Both the position numbers and the translations under genes were made by a program. Below the pieces are notes generated by a model. The model ran no database searches, was not told the origin of the DNA, and saw only the letters and a program-made list of their open reading frames with translations. A DNA stretch of 64,000 nt, taken from the NCBI GenBank assembly GCA_907165065.1, contig OU015541.1, positions 434,001 through 498,000 on the forward strand. The letters are read 5' to 3'. The DNA comes from Caprimulgus europaeus (taxonomy: Eukaryota; Chordata; Aves; Caprimulgiformes; Caprimulgidae). Shown piece after piece: positions 16,559-28,090 of the stretch. Position 1 is the first letter of the stretch. Each line of letters begins with the position of its first letter.

Positions 16559-16803
16559 CTGCGGGAGGGGAACGGGGCTCGGGGTCTGCTCGCCGGGAGC
16601 GGCAGCGACCCACACCGGGACCGGGACCGGCTCGATCCCCCCCGCCCGATCGCCCCACCCGCTCCTCCGGTCCCGGACAGGCCCGGTCCCGCCCGGTCGC
16701 CCCCGTCCCCCCCCCGCCCTGCTGACCGCGGCCGCTCCCCGCGCGGCTCCCGCAGGCGACGATCCCGGCGGGCACATGACACCGGCCCATATGACCTCCG
16801 GTG

Positions 16804-16813
16804 TTCACGTGAG
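16804..16813 (-). promoter_or_regulatory. CTSA: CLEAR-like TFEB/TFE3 E-box upstream of CTSA
   Basis: TTCACGTGAG contains the TCACGTGA core of the CLEAR element (GTCACGTGAC), which drives lysosomal genes through TFEB. It lies about 250 bp upstream of the CTSA ATG. A second E-box core, GCACGTGG, lies near 16882. Confidence 0.65.
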
Positions 16814-16962
16814 CGGGGCGCGGCCTCGCGGCGGCCAATCAAAGCCCCGAAGGCGGCCGGTCCCGGCTCCGGTCCCGCGCGTGCACGTGGGAGCGGCTCC
16901 CGGTGGGGGTCCCGCTCCGGCGGCGCGTGCTGCTTGGCCACGCGACCCCCGGAGCCCGCGGC

Positions 16963-16980
16963 GGGGGGGGGGGGGGGGGG
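16963..16980 (+). repeat. Poly-G tract
   Basis: An unbroken run of about 18 G between CTSA and NEURL2. It could form a G-quadruplex and is prone to length variation and assembly error. Confidence 0.85.
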
Positions 16981-17029
16981 ATGTGGGGGTAAGGACGACA
17001 CCTGGCACGGCCGAGGGTGGGGCACCCGG

Positions 17030-17340
17030 TGGGCACAGCTGGGTGACAGCGGGGACAACCGAGCACCACCGGGTGACACCGGGCACAGCGGGAACAGCCG
17101 GCCTCTGCCGGGTGACAGTGGGCGCAGCTGGACAGCACCGGGCACGGGTGGGTGCCACCAGGCACTGCTCGGTACAGCCGGGCACCGCAGGGCATTGCCA
17201 GGCATCACCGGGTACAGCCAGGCACTGCCAGGTGTCACCATGCACTGCTGGGCACTGTCGGGCATCACTGGGCACTGCCGGGTGACACCGGGGACAGCCG
17301 GGCACTGCCAGACATCCCCGGGTACCGCCAGGCAGCAGCG
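17030..17340 (+). repeat. Degenerate GGGCACNGC-type minisatellite
   Basis: About 300 bp built from imperfect short units such as ACCGGGCACAGC, GCCGGGCACTGCC and CAGGCACTGCC, spaced roughly 10-25 bp apart. It lies just upstream of NEURL2. Open frames across it come from the repeat and are not genes. Confidence 0.75.
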
Positions 17341-17477
17341 GGCAGGCCCAGTGTGGCGAGGCTGGTGGACCCGGCTGTCCCCAGCAGCCACAGGGTCCCC
17401 TCCTGCCCCCCCGCGGCACTAGGACCCACCGAGCCGGGCGGCTGTCCCTGCCCAGAGAGGCCGTCACCGTCACACGG

Positions 17478-17505
17478 CAGCTGTGACGGGGACAGTTAAA
17501 AATAG
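17478..17505 (+). promoter_or_regulatory. NEURL2: E-box plus MEF2 site at the NEURL2 start
   Basis: CAGCTG (17478-17483, MyoD-type E-box) is followed by TTAAAAATAG (17496-17505), a perfect match to the MEF2 consensus YTAWWWWTAR. Both lie within 40 bp of the NEURL2 ATG. NEURL2 (Ozz) is a striated-muscle protein, so a muscle regulatory module here makes sense. Confidence 0.6.
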
Positions 17506-17513
17506 CGGCGGCA

Positions 17514-20349
17514 ATGGCTGCCCGGTGTCGCCTCACCGCGCGCTTCCACCACGTCCACGGCACCAACGTCCGCCTGGACGCCTCGCGCACGCGGGCCACG
17601 CGCGTGGAGAGCTTCGCCAACGGGCTCTGCTTCAGCCAGGAGCCGCTGGTGCCCGGGCAGATCTTCCTGGTGGAGATTGAGGAGAAGGAGCGGGGCTGGT
17701 GCGGGCACCTGCGCGTGGGGCTGACGGCCCTCGACCCCCAGAGCCTGGAGGTTGTGCCCGAATACTCGCTGCCAGATCTGGTCAACATGGGGGACACCTG
17801 GGTGTTCGCCATCACCCGCAGCCACAACCGTGTCACGGTGGAGGGGGAGGAGGCGCCGGCCCGGGCGCGGGGTCCCCCCTGGGAGCCGTTCCTGCTGATC
17901 GAGCGGGTGAGGATCCCCCGCGACGCGCTGGTGGGGCGCAGCCGGCCCGGGCGCTACAGCCACATCCTGGATGACCTGTTCAAGGCGAACGTGCTGCCCG
18001 CAACCGCCCGGCGCAGCCGGATCGGCGTGCTGTACGCCCCGCAGCCCGACGGCACCGCTGACATGCACATCGTCATCAACGGAGAGGACATGGGGCCGAG
18101 CGCCCGGCGCCTGCCCACCACCCGCCCGCTCTATGCCGTGGTCGACGTCTTTGCCTCCACCAAGAGCGTCCGGGTCATCCCGGTGGAATATGGCCGTAGG
18201 TACCGGCCCCCTCCCTGGGGCATGTCCTGCATGGGCCAGGAGCTGGGGGAGCTCTGGTGGGGTCACCCCATAGTCCCCAACAGTGGGAACGTCAGAGCAT
18301 GCCAGGGGCAGAGGGACATGGGACAGAGGACACAGGAGAGCCCCCAGCCCTGCAGAGTGTGGGTGAGACCCTCACTGCCACTGACGGGCAGCGACTCCCC
18401 AAAGCTCTGCCACGTGGGCTACGCCGGGGCCGGGGGGGAGCCCACACCAACCCCAGCAGCGGCAGTCGGGGTAGAGCCCAGCCTGGCACCGTTCCCGAGC
18501 CGAGTGATGGGGGTGGGTGTTCTGGGTGCCCCGGATCGGGGGCTGGCGAGCGCCTGCCGTGCCCAGCCTCGCCCCACGGGCACACAGCAGCCCGGAGCCA
18601 AGCGACGTTCTGCCTTGGCATCCAAACATCCGGCTGCACCTCACCGCCCACCCTGGCACACGCGCCGTGCCCCCGCGCCTGCCGCGTGCCCCGGCTGTGG
18701 GGTGCCCTGGGCAGACACCCCGTGATGCCGTCAGAGGTTGGGCAATATCCGGCATCCCTCGGCCGGCTGGGACGGATGCTGGTCCCTGGCCCTCGTGAGG
18801 AGTCAGGCTAATGAGTGCCAATTAGTACCCTACTGGGAAAACTGGCAAGTGCTGAGGATCAGCCAGGAGAGACAGTGCCCAGCAGCCACTGCTTCTCGCT
18901 GCAAAGCTCAGCTGCTTGTGTCTCGAGGCTGAAATCCAACATTCTCCCCACCGGCGGCCCTGAGCCGGATTATCCAAACAGGGGGTTTACACGTGCCTGG
19001 CCCCCCAGGGCCCCCTGCCCTGGAAAAGGCCACCGAGCCGCCTCGAGGACCTGTCCCCAGCCAGACACACGTACCTCTGGGAGAGTGCCCCCTCCTGCTG
19101 CCCCACAGATGGGGGTCCCTGGCACAGGCACCGCTGCAGAGGCACAATCTGGCTTCTTCCCCTCCAGTAAGGGTTCAGTAGCTCCAGTTTCTGCAACACT
19201 TCCGCAGGCTGTAAAAGTCTCAGCGTGGTTCTGCTCCTGGCCGGGCCCAGCTGGTGAAGTGAAAACCAGAAGTGAGCAGCTGAGCTGCTGGTGACACACG
19301 ATGTGGCACAGGGGGTGCGGGACAGGCGAGGCACAGGGTGTGTGCTGCCCATCACCCAGCACTCGGCCGAGGTGGAGATAAGCACCCCAGCTATCCAAAA
19401 ACAACCCCAAGGTCGGGAGCCGGCTGGGCACGATGCGGTCGTGCTCAGCAGAGCTCTGCTCTGGCCGGTGCCAGCCCCGCAGCCGCAGAGCCACTCACCC
19501 CACGAGTGGCCGGAGCGGAGCGGCGATGCCCTGGGTGCTCTCCTCTGGTATGGGGACAGCAGATGGTCCAAGGCCCACGGGCTGTGCCCGAGTCAGCTCT
19601 TGTTCAAAATCTGAGGGAAGTGCCAGCCACAGCTCATTGCAGCCGCACAGCAGAGCCACCCAGGGCTCCGGCCAGAGGAACCCCACGGCAGCGCGCGTCA
19701 CAGCAGCAGGAACCGGGCAGAGCCCGCGCGGGTGCCCATGGGAACGGCTCAGGATGCTTCTCTCAAAGGCATTGCCGGAGCTGTCCCTGTGGGCAGCACA
19801 GCCCGGGGGGTACCCAGCAGCCTGGCACTGGTGCAGGTGGGAGCAGACAGAGGGAGCGGGGTGGAAGGAGAGTGCAGTGTGGGTGTGTGAAACCCCGGGG
19901 AGCCGCTCAACAGCCCCCAAAGGAAACAAATGCCAACAGCCGCGGTAACACTCGGCTTGGGCACGTAACTGTCCAACCTCCTCTGAGTAACGGCGAGAGC
20001 TTCACTGCCCGGGGCCCTCGAGCTCCCATCCCAGCTGGAGCACCGTGGCACCAGCTCTCCAGCACAGCCACCTTGAGCCCGGGGCAGGACTGTTCCTGCT
20101 GCAGAGCAGGTTCACCCACCACTGCCCTGAAACAGAGCGCTGACAGGGAGCCCCGGGGCCCGACTCCTCACCTCTGCGCTCGGCCGCGCTGGTGACTTGA
20201 CCAGCTCAGCTGCTTCTCTCTGTTCTCTTCCAGTTCCCTCCCTGCAGACCCTGTGCCGGCTGGTCATCCAGAAGCACATCGTCCACCGCCTGGCCATCGA
20301 CGGCCTGGACCTGCCCCCGCCGCTGAAGAGCTTCTGCAAACACGAGTGA
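17514..20349 (+). CDS. NEURL2: NEURL2 (Ozz), muscle neuralized-SOCS box ubiquitin ligase adaptor
   Basis: Substrate adaptor of a Cullin-5/Elongin ligase active in muscle; known partners include membrane beta-catenin and embryonic myosin. Two exons, 17514-18195 and 20234-20349, join in phase (C + TT = Leu) to give 265 aa (human 285). The neuralized repeat fills most of exon 1 (FHHVHGTNV to about residue 165), including GLCFSQEPL and FKANVLP blocks. Exon 2 encodes the SOCS box starting PSLQTLCRLVIQ, a near-perfect match to the mammalian end. The ATG is chosen because the protein start aligns with the family and follows the MEF2 module. The 2-kb intron holds nothing I recognise. Confidence 0.96.
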
Positions 20350-20567
20350 GGGGTCGAGGGCACTGCCCCAGGCTGCCCCCGATGCTGACAGCCCTGCCAG
20401 CCACAGCGGGTGAGCTGCCCAGGCAGGGTCTGTGCCCCCTGCCGCCCCCTGCACCTCCCAGGGCCCACCAGCCCTGTGCCCCTCGCCACAAGAGCACGGG
20501 CAGCGTGTTGGAAGGACTGTTCTCGGTCAGGCAGACGCGGCAGTGCCAGTGTGCGGGCTGGGCGAGC

Positions 20568-20573
20568 AATAAA
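20568..20573 (+). terminator. NEURL2: NEURL2 polyadenylation signal
   Basis: AATAAA about 220 bp after the NEURL2 stop codon. Confidence 0.8.
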
Positions 20574-20579
20574 GCGCTT

Positions 20580-22425
20580 CCAGCCAGAGAGCGAGCGTGG
20601 TGTGGGGAGCGCTGCTGCACGGAGCAACGCACGGCGCGCGGGGATCGCTGCCCGACCCGCGGCCGGGGCTGCACTCACCACCGGCACTGCCCGCCCTGCG
20701 CACCAGGCGGAGCCGGGCTGGCTGGGGTGGGCACCACCGGACCCCAGAGTCCTTGCAGCTGGGGGAGCCAGCCCCACTAACAGGATCAGCGCCCCACAGC
20801 ACAAGGCTTCCACACAAGCCCAGCCGGCACTAGGCCAGTCCTGGCCGGGGCAAGGCCAGCGCTGAGCAGCTCTGGGGCTGGCGTGCTGCCCGGCTGCCAT
20901 CTGGGGAGGAAGCCACAGCTTTGGGTATTGTAGGTCCCAGCCAAGAGGACTTTCTCTGCCTTCCACGTTCAGGACATTTTGTGTGGCTGACAGAGATGCT
21001 TCGGGGCAGCTGCCTTCCAGTGAGGTGGGCAGAGTCCCATCACAGGAGGGCTCAGGCTGGACCCCCATGCTCATGGGAGCAGTTCCCCCTCCAGTGAGGG
21101 AGGCAGCCGGGCCGTGAGCCTGTGAGCGCAGCCCTCAGCCCTGCTGAGCTCAGGACCTGTCCGTGCCCAGGAACGCCACTGGGATCGCCCGGGCGATCGG
21201 GGCGCGGGCCGGGCGGGTGGAGCGCGGGCGGGTACGGCCCAACGCTCACGCCGAGGGTAAATTACAGCCGGGAGCTTGTCCTGGCCGGGCAGTTTCGCTC
21301 TTGGGAAAGATGTTTATCCCGAGAGTGGGGATGAGTTATTTCCTGTACTCACAGTGGGGAGGGGGACGGGGCAGACGCGGGAGCATCCAGGGAGCCGCGC
21401 TGGCAGCAGCCATTGCTCGGGCACATGCCTGTGGCCACTGAGTTGGTCACAGTGACCCAGCGCGGGGTCCAGCTATTGCACCTCGCTGGCTGGGGAGGGG
21501 ACCCCAGCACTCTGGGTTCCAGGAGCCGGCACTGGACCCTCCTCCAGACCCCTCATCACAGAGCAAGAGCCCTCACAAAATCAGAGGGGTGCCCACAGAT
21601 GCTGGGAAGAGGCAGCGAGGGGGCCGGCAGGCAGGGCCTCCCAGGCCTCTTGTACAGCACAGCTGAGGGGTGAAGAGCAGCTCCGAGTTTACAGGAAGGA
21701 GTTTTAGGAAACACGACGCTGTATTTAGTCAGAGATTCGATAGTATCAGGTAATGTTACCAAACCCTCAATCGAGAGGAAATCCCCAACCAGGCAGCAGT
21801 CCTGCTCCTGCCATGGGCCGAAACCAAAGTGTTAACGAAGGAATCGCCCACCAGGGAGAACACGGCAGTGACAGAGCCACAGCGAAGAGCGAGGTCCCCG
21901 AGGTCCCCGCAGCCTCCTGAGCCCCGACACCGGGCGCGGGAGCTGCTGGGAGCTGTTCTCGCTGGCGAGGGGACACGGGGAGCTCACAGCGCCCCAGGGC
22001 TGGGGACTTGTTTGCTCTTCTCGGTATTTTTCCTCCCCCACGCCGTGCGTTTGAAGCCTTTGCTCTCCACCTCTCCACAGCGTTGTTTGCACTGCTGTGA
22101 CCCCAGCGCACGAGCTGTTGACGGGGGAGGGCGGGTTCCCCTTTCTAAACCGGAGCAGCTGCCACAGCCAGACAAACAACTCCCCAGCCCCGCGGCCGGC
22201 AGCGGCGGTTGCCACCCTCTGGATCTGCTGCCGCCTGACAAGCAGGCTCAGCTCCGGGAGGGCACCGCAACGAGACAAGGCCACAAAGAAGCTCCATCCA
22301 AAGCTCGGCCCGATGCCACGGGCTGAGTGAGCCCCACGGGCTGAGTGAGCCCCCCCGTCCCGTCCCACCGGCAGGGAGGGGCGGCCACAGCTGGCGCAGA
22401 GACAGACGCAGCTCCCGAGCGATCC
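20580..22425. other. Intergenic region after NEURL2, no gene recognised
   Basis: About 1.8 kb of GC-rich sequence. No exon of a known family was found on either strand. Confidence 0.45.
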
Positions 22426-22433
22426 AAGGCCAG

Positions 22434-22439
22434 TTTATT
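22434..22439 (-). terminator. Minus-strand polyadenylation signal near the ZSWIM remnant
   Basis: TTTATT on the plus strand gives AATAAA on the minus strand. It is the only obvious 3' end for a minus-strand transcript covering the SWIM-finger remnant at 23.0-23.4 kb. Confidence 0.5.
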
Positions 22440-23009
22440 GGCTTTGTTGCACAACACATCGCAGCTGGATGCTGGAAGGACCTGCAGGCGCTGGCCACAG
22501 ATCAAATACATTTATCACATGTTATTATACCATTGCCTCCCACGCTGCACCACCCGCGGCTGGCTCCCAGCCACGTCTCCTGTTGGCCAGGTCAGCGGCT
22601 GGTTACCCATTCCAGAGCAATCTGGAGTTCCCGATCCGGTTCCTCAGCTGCCTCGTGCAAGAGGCGACGCTCCCTTGGCAGATAAGCAGCTCAAACTGCC
22701 CCCTCGGTGCCGAGCCCCGAGGGAGTGACAGGCTGAGGGGAAGAAAGGTGGAAGCTGGAACAGGGGTGGAGGGACCAACAGGCCTCCTGCGCTTCTGCTG
22801 CCCCACTGCCCCCCAGGACCCGCACAGGGAGCGGTCAGTCCAGCTCCTGCTCACTGCTAGAGCTTCACCTCAACACAGGGCCTGCTCCAGCCATCCCTCA
22901 GCTCCCGGAAGGTCAAACCCCTCCGCACTGCAGGGTGTGAGAAGCCGGCTGATCCCCACCGTGAGGAAGGACACTGCCAGGGATTTATCCAAGGACTCAT
23001 TCCAGGAGC

Positions 23010-23400
23010 TCTTCAGGACCTCCAAGAGGCCATCAGCACTGTCTCTCTTGGCCTGAGGGCATCATATCCCTTCTGCCACTGCCTGCTGAGCATCTCTGGC
23101 TGCAAGCTCTTCAGAACAGAACCTGGCATGGCCAGGATGTGCTGCAGGGCAGCTGGAAGACCTGGTTGAAGTGGCAAGTGCAGCTGCTCAGGCCTCTCAC
23201 ATCCACCCTGTGGGCATCCTCCCCAGTGCCCATGAGCTGCACAATCTGGCTGAGGCCTCTCACATCCACCCTGTGGGCATCCTCCCCAGTGCCCATGAGC
23301 TGCACAATCTGGCTGAGGCACAGCCCAGCAGCGAGCTCTGTGCAAACATTGCTCAAAGGCTGCTTAACGCTCTGCAGTCCTGCGGTTAATCTCCTCCTCG
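23010..23400 (-). pseudogene. Damaged SWIM zinc-finger gene (ZSWIM1/ZSWIM3-like remnant)
   Basis: On the minus strand one frame reads CTELAAGLCLSQIV ... SSCTCHFNQVFQLPC, matching the start of a SWIM finger (CxC...CxH) of the ZSWIM1/3 type. The expected continuation (an Arg-His then ILAM) appears only in the next frame, as HILAM...SLQPEMLSRQWQKGY, so one base is missing near 23141-23144. A 63-bp piece inside the domain (23190-23315) is duplicated in tandem. In mammals ZSWIM1 and ZSWIM3 lie exactly between NEURL2 and ACOT8. I infer a decaying ortholog. A sequencing error could explain the frame break but not the duplication. The upstream part of the protein was not recognised. Confidence 0.6.
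23190..23315 (+). repeat. 63-bp tandem duplication inside the ZSWIM remnant
   Basis: Two almost identical 63-bp copies start at 23190 and 23253. The length is a multiple of three, so on the minus strand the segment LSQIVQLMGTGEDAHRVDV occurs twice in frame. Confidence 0.9.
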
Positions 23401-23850
23401 CCGTCCCCCTCCGGGTTTCTGTGGCCTCCAGCCCAGCCGCGGGAGACCAAGGATCTAATGAGGACTGAGGACTCGTGGGCTGGCGCTGGAGGAGAGCCCG
23501 GGGGTTCCAGGCCGACACTGAAGAGCTGCCAGCGGACTCTGGAGAACAACGACGGGACTTGGCAGCTGTGAGGAGCTGACAGCGGCTGCTGCGGCGCTGG
23601 GGGGGCCCTGGCCGGAGCTCTGGCAGGACAGAGGGGCGGGGAGCAGAGCCGAGGCAGGCAGGCCGCGGGAGCACCGCGGTGATGGGGACAGGGAGCAGAG
23701 CAGTCGCAGCATCAGGAGGGCTCCTAGAAACACCCCCGGTGGCACCGGGCTGAGGAGGGGACGCGGCTCCCCGGAGAGAGCCCCGCGCGGGAAACCGGGC
23801 TCAGCCCCGGGGGCACCATCTCCGGGCCGCTGCGGTGTGACTGCTCCTCC

Positions 23851-24200
23851 TGCAGGGGGAGTGTATCCCGGCATGCCTCGCGCCCCGCAGGGGGAGTGTA
23901 TCCCGGCATGCCCCGCGCCCCGCAGGGGGAGTGTATCCCGGCATGCCCCGCGCCCCGCAGGGGGAGTGTATCCCGGCATGCCCCGCGCCCTGCAGGGGGA
24001 GTGTATCCCGGCATGCCCCGCGCCCTGCAGGGGGAGTGTATCCCGGCATGCCCCGCGCCCTGCAGGGGGAGTGTATCCCGGCATGCCCCGCGCCCTGCAG
24101 GGGGAGTGTATCCCGGCATGCTCCGCGCCCTGCAGGGGGAGTGTATCCCGGCATGCCCCGCGCCCTGCAGGGGGAGTGTATCCCGACATGCCCCGCGCCT
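23851..24200 (+). repeat. 35-bp minisatellite, ten copies
   Basis: The motif GAGTGTATCCCGGCATG recurs every 35 bp from 23857 to 24172, ten times, with only scattered single-base changes. Each unit carries CTGCAGGGGGAG or CCGCAGGGGGAG, close to the core of a CTCF site. Because 35 is not a multiple of three and no unit carries a stop, several frames on both strands stay open; these are not genes. Confidence 0.95.
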
Positions 24201-24299
24201 TGTCGGGGACGCCACCAATCACCGCGGTGTGCACCAGGACTTGGGTAGCGCTTAGCGCCTTCTGCCGGCCCTGCGCGGCGCGGCACCACCCGCCGGTAC

Positions 24300-25355
24300 C
24301 GGACGGTCGCGGCCGGAGCGGAGGGCTCGGGCGCGGCCCCGTCCAGCACCGAGCAGGTCGGCCAGCTCTAGCCTGAGGGACTCTCCGCTCGGATCCCCGC
24401 CGCTGGCTCCAGGAACCGGGAGCGGCCGGTACCGGCTCTGCCAGCGCCCACAGACCGAGGCTCCCTCCACACGGCCCCGCTGCGCCTGCAGCACAGCCAG
24501 GGTGTGACCAACCGCCCTGCTCGGTGCTGGAGAAGGCAGTGACCCGCACACCCCGGAGCGTCGCCTCCAGGGACGGCTGCTGGCCAACGGCCCCGGCCTT
24601 GCAGCCCCCGCACACACCAGCGGATCCGCTCACCCGGGCGCACAAGACGGTGTCACTGGATCCGCTGGGAGAGGCCAAAGCTCTCGAGCTCCACGGGAGG
24701 GAAACCCGTGCCACCGCTCCGTGTCCCGCTGCTGGGGCGGAGCGAGGCGGGAGCTGCGGTCACCCAGAGGGACGGTGACTCCACAGGCCGGAGCTGAGGG
24801 TTTTGCTGGAAGAGGCGGGAGAATCGTTGACCCGAAGGCAACGCCAGAGCGGAGCCGCAGAGCGGACAGGGAGCGAGAACCGGGGACGCAGCGGGGGGAG
24901 CAGGAGTGACACAGGGGACACGTGACACCGGGCAAACGGCGAGACCGTGAGGCAGCAACCGGCGTCCTGCCCCGCAGGCGTGTGCTGCCGCCGGGACCGG
25001 CCCTTCCGCGGTCACAAACAGCCCGGTGACGGCTCCCGGGGCGGTAGAGCCCGTGCCCGATGGGAGAGCGCTGAGCCGGGAGCCCCAGAGCAGTGCGGGG
25101 CGCACGGCCCCGCGCCGGGATGCTGCTGCCGGGCCCGTCCCGGCCGGCCCGCCCTACCAGAGATCCTCGCGGGCGGCGGGGCCGTGCCAGCGGCTGTGGC
25201 GGCGGACGGGGCCGCAGCTCCGTACCGGGCCCGGGGCGCCCCGCGGCCTCTACTGTTAAACCAGCGGCGGCACCGCGAGTGGGCGGCACTTCCCGCCCCG
25301 CCGCGCGCCCGCCGGATGTTGCCGCTGTCAGTGGCGCCGGTTCCGGGTCGCTGAG
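24300..25355 (+). promoter_or_regulatory. ACOT8: CpG-rich promoter region of ACOT8
   Basis: Dense CpG sequence leads up to the ACOT8 ATG with no TATA box. No separate gene is recognised in it. Confidence 0.5.
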
Positions 25356-25358
25356 GCG

Positions 25359-27431
25359 ATGGCGGCTCCGGGGGACGGCGGGGGCGCGGGGCCGGGGCGG
25401 CCGCCGCCCGGGGACCTGCGGAGCGTCCTGCTGACCAGCGTGCTGAGCCTGGAGCGGCTGGAGCTCGACCTCTTCAGGTGCGCGGGGAACCGGGCCGCCG
25501 GGGCCGGGCCGCCCTCCTCGCTGCCCGCCCTCACTGTCTCCCCCGCAGGGGCCGGCACCACTGGGTACCCGCCACGCAGCGCCTCTTCGGCGGCCAGATC
25601 GTGGGACAGGCCCTGGTGGCAGCCGCCCGCGCTGTGAGCCGCGACGAGCAGGTCCACTCGCTGCACTGCTACTTCGTGCGGGCAGGTGGGCCGGGGAACC
25701 GGGCAGCAGGGCCGGGTCGGTGAGCCCCGGCGGCTGGGAGCGGGGCGGGAGGAGCAGGCCAAGGACCGGGGGCGGTGGGCGGCTGGTCCCAGGGGCGGGG
25801 GCTCGCGGAAGGGCCGGGCGGGGTGGCCGGGGCTGAGCCCGCAGGGCTGAGCCGGTGCCGCCATCCCGGCCCCAGCACAGCAGAGCGAGGGTGCGGGCGG
25901 CACTGCCGGCTCGGGGCGTGGCGGGCTCCGCCTGCCCGGCCCCGGTGCTCAGTCTCTGCAGGTCCAGTCCCCGCTGTGGCGCCTGGTGGCCCAACAGCAG
26001 AACGTCCCTTTCGTGTGCCAGGGGACCCCAAGGTGCCGGTGCTGTACGAGGTGGAGCGCACCCGCACAGGGAAGAGCTTCTCTGTTCGTTCCGTGAAGGC
26101 CATCCAGCACGGAAAGCCGATCTTCACCTGCCAGGCCTCCTTCCAGCTTTCCCAGGAGAGCCCAGTGCAGCACCAGTTCACCATGCCCACTGTCCCACCC
26201 CCCGAGGAGCTGCTCACGCAGGAGGAGCTCATCCAGAAGTTCCTGCAGTGAGTGGGGTGGAAGGGGCACAGCAGGGTCGTGCTTCTCTGCAGCTGGGGAG
26301 GCCCAGGGGGAAAGGGGCACAGGGTGGGAGTGGATTGGGGCGAGTGCCTGAGGAGTTCCCAAACATGCCTGTGAGGGGAGCAGAGAAGCGGGACAGGGCA
26401 GGAGCCCCTCGGGTCCCTGGGGTGACGCCGCTGCCAGCAGGATGTGGCCCTGGCCTGCCTGGCATCAACCTCACTGCTCTCTTGGTCTAAGGAATCCGAA
26501 CCTGGCGGAGAGATACAGAAAGCATCTCAACAAGATCCAAGCCGAAGATGTGCCCATCGATATCAAACCCGTGAACCCGCCAGACATATTCTGCTCGGAG
26601 CCGCAGGAGCCCAAACAGCTCTTCTGGGTGCGGGCTCGAGGCTACATAGGTGGGTCCTGCCGGGAGGGTGGGGCGGCTCCTCCCGAGCCCAGGGCTGGGG
26701 CTCAGCTCACGCTGTGGAGCGGTGGGGCGGACGAGGGGATCCTGGTTCAGAGGCTCCCTGCACCCCGAGCCTGTGGGGAAGCCCGAGGATCTCAGGGCTG
26801 AAATACGGGTGTGGGTGCTGGAGTGTGAAGCGATGCCTGTGTGGTGCTCAGCCACGGGGGGCTGTCCCCGGGGTCGTGGTGGGCTGTCCCCGGGGTCACG
26901 GCAAGGGGATGGGGTCTGAAGGAGCATCTCAGCTCTGCCAGCAGCTGCCCCCCAGGGAAGCAGAGCTGCTGGGGCTCTGCCCATGTCCCACGGCCACCCT
27001 AGCAGTGCCCTTGCTTTGCAGGAGAGACTGACATGAAGGTGCACTGCTGTGTGGCCGCCTACATCTCCGACTACGCCTTCCTGGGCACGGCCCTGCTCCC
27101 GCACCGGCTGTACCGCATCAAGTTCATGGTGTCCCTCGACCACTCCATGTGGTTCCACGCGCCCTTCCGAGCGGATCACTGGATGCTGTACGAGTGCGAG
27201 AGCCCCTGGGCTGGTGAGTCCTCACCGAACTCCCCGGGGGTCCCTGTGGCAGAAGCCAGCCCTGCCCATCCCAGGGGGCGGCGGGCCATGGTCTGACAGC
27301 CCCTCCCTGCAGGTGGGTGCCGGGGGCTGGTGCAGGGGCGGCTGTGGCGCCGGGACGGGGTCCTGGCTGTCACCTGTGCACAGGAAGGAGTCATCAGGGT
27401 GGAGCAAACACCAAACCAGAGCAAGCTGTAG
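25359..27431 (+). CDS. ACOT8: ACOT8, peroxisomal acyl-CoA thioesterase
   Basis: Hydrolyses acyl-CoAs (medium to very long chain, bile-acid CoAs) in peroxisomes. Six exons: 25359-25477, 25549-25685, 26022-26247, 26492-26649, 27022-27213 and 27313-27431; 316 aa (human 319). The double hotdog fold blocks RRxFGGQIVGQAL-like (TQRLFGGQIVGQALVAA), SLHCYFVRAG, RTRTGKSFSVRSV, FHAPFRADHWMLYE and ESPWAGGCRGLVQGRLW are well kept. The protein ends SKL, a perfect PTS1 signal for peroxisomal import. The start is set by MAAPGDGGG before the conserved DLRSVLLTSVL block. It is tail-to-tail with SNX21. Confidence 0.97.
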
Positions 27432-27692
27432 CTGAGGAAGCTGGCAGCACTGGTTGAGTGCTGCGGGCTGAGGCTCAGGCACGCTGAGGAGGGACCCCAG
27501 GACCCAAAGAGGTCCCAGCAATGCAGGACTTGGGTACAGCGGGAAGGATCTCGAAGGAGCCCAGGCTGGACTCAGAGCTGGTGCCAGAGGCTCTTTGCCA
27601 TGGATGCTGACTGCAGAGGATCCGCTGTGACCGACGGCCAGCGGCACAGCACGGGACTGCACGCTGCCATCGGCTGCCCCTCACCTTCCTTA

Positions 27693-27698
27693 AATAAA
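27693..27698 (+). terminator. ACOT8: ACOT8 polyadenylation signal
   Basis: AATAAA 260 bp after the ACOT8 stop. A second plus-strand AATAAA lies at 28079-28084, only 7 bp from the SNX21 signal on the other strand. Confidence 0.8.
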
Positions 27699-28090
27699 TC
27701 CGTCAGGTGAACAGCAGAGCTCTGTCCCTGGAGTTTGTCCCCCCGTCCCCATGACTGCGCTTGCCCCAGTGGGCCTCTCCTGGCAGGGGGAGGGTGGGCA
27801 GAGCCAGGGGCCAGCTCTGCCCCCGCAGCAGCCTGGGTCACAGGAGGGGAAAGTGCTCCTGCGGCAAACGTGGCTTCCCCTTCTCACTTCTGCCCTCCCT
27901 GTGCCCTGGCACATCAGGAGCTGTTTGCTCACCCTCAGTCTCCTCCCCAGTGCCGGGCGTGGGAGGAAGGGGACAAGGCAGCTCCCACCTCAGGCCTCCC
28001 GCTGACGGTGCCCTGGGGGAAGCGAAGCTGAACAGACCCAGTGGGCGCCCGGCTCTCCTTCCTACCACAATTCTATCAAATAAAGTCCTT

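Noticed and set aside
23801..24714. Open frames with perfect peptide repeats (GHAGIHSPC type)
   Set aside because: Produced by the 35-bp minisatellite, which is free of stops in several frames on both strands; no start context, splice sites or known protein.
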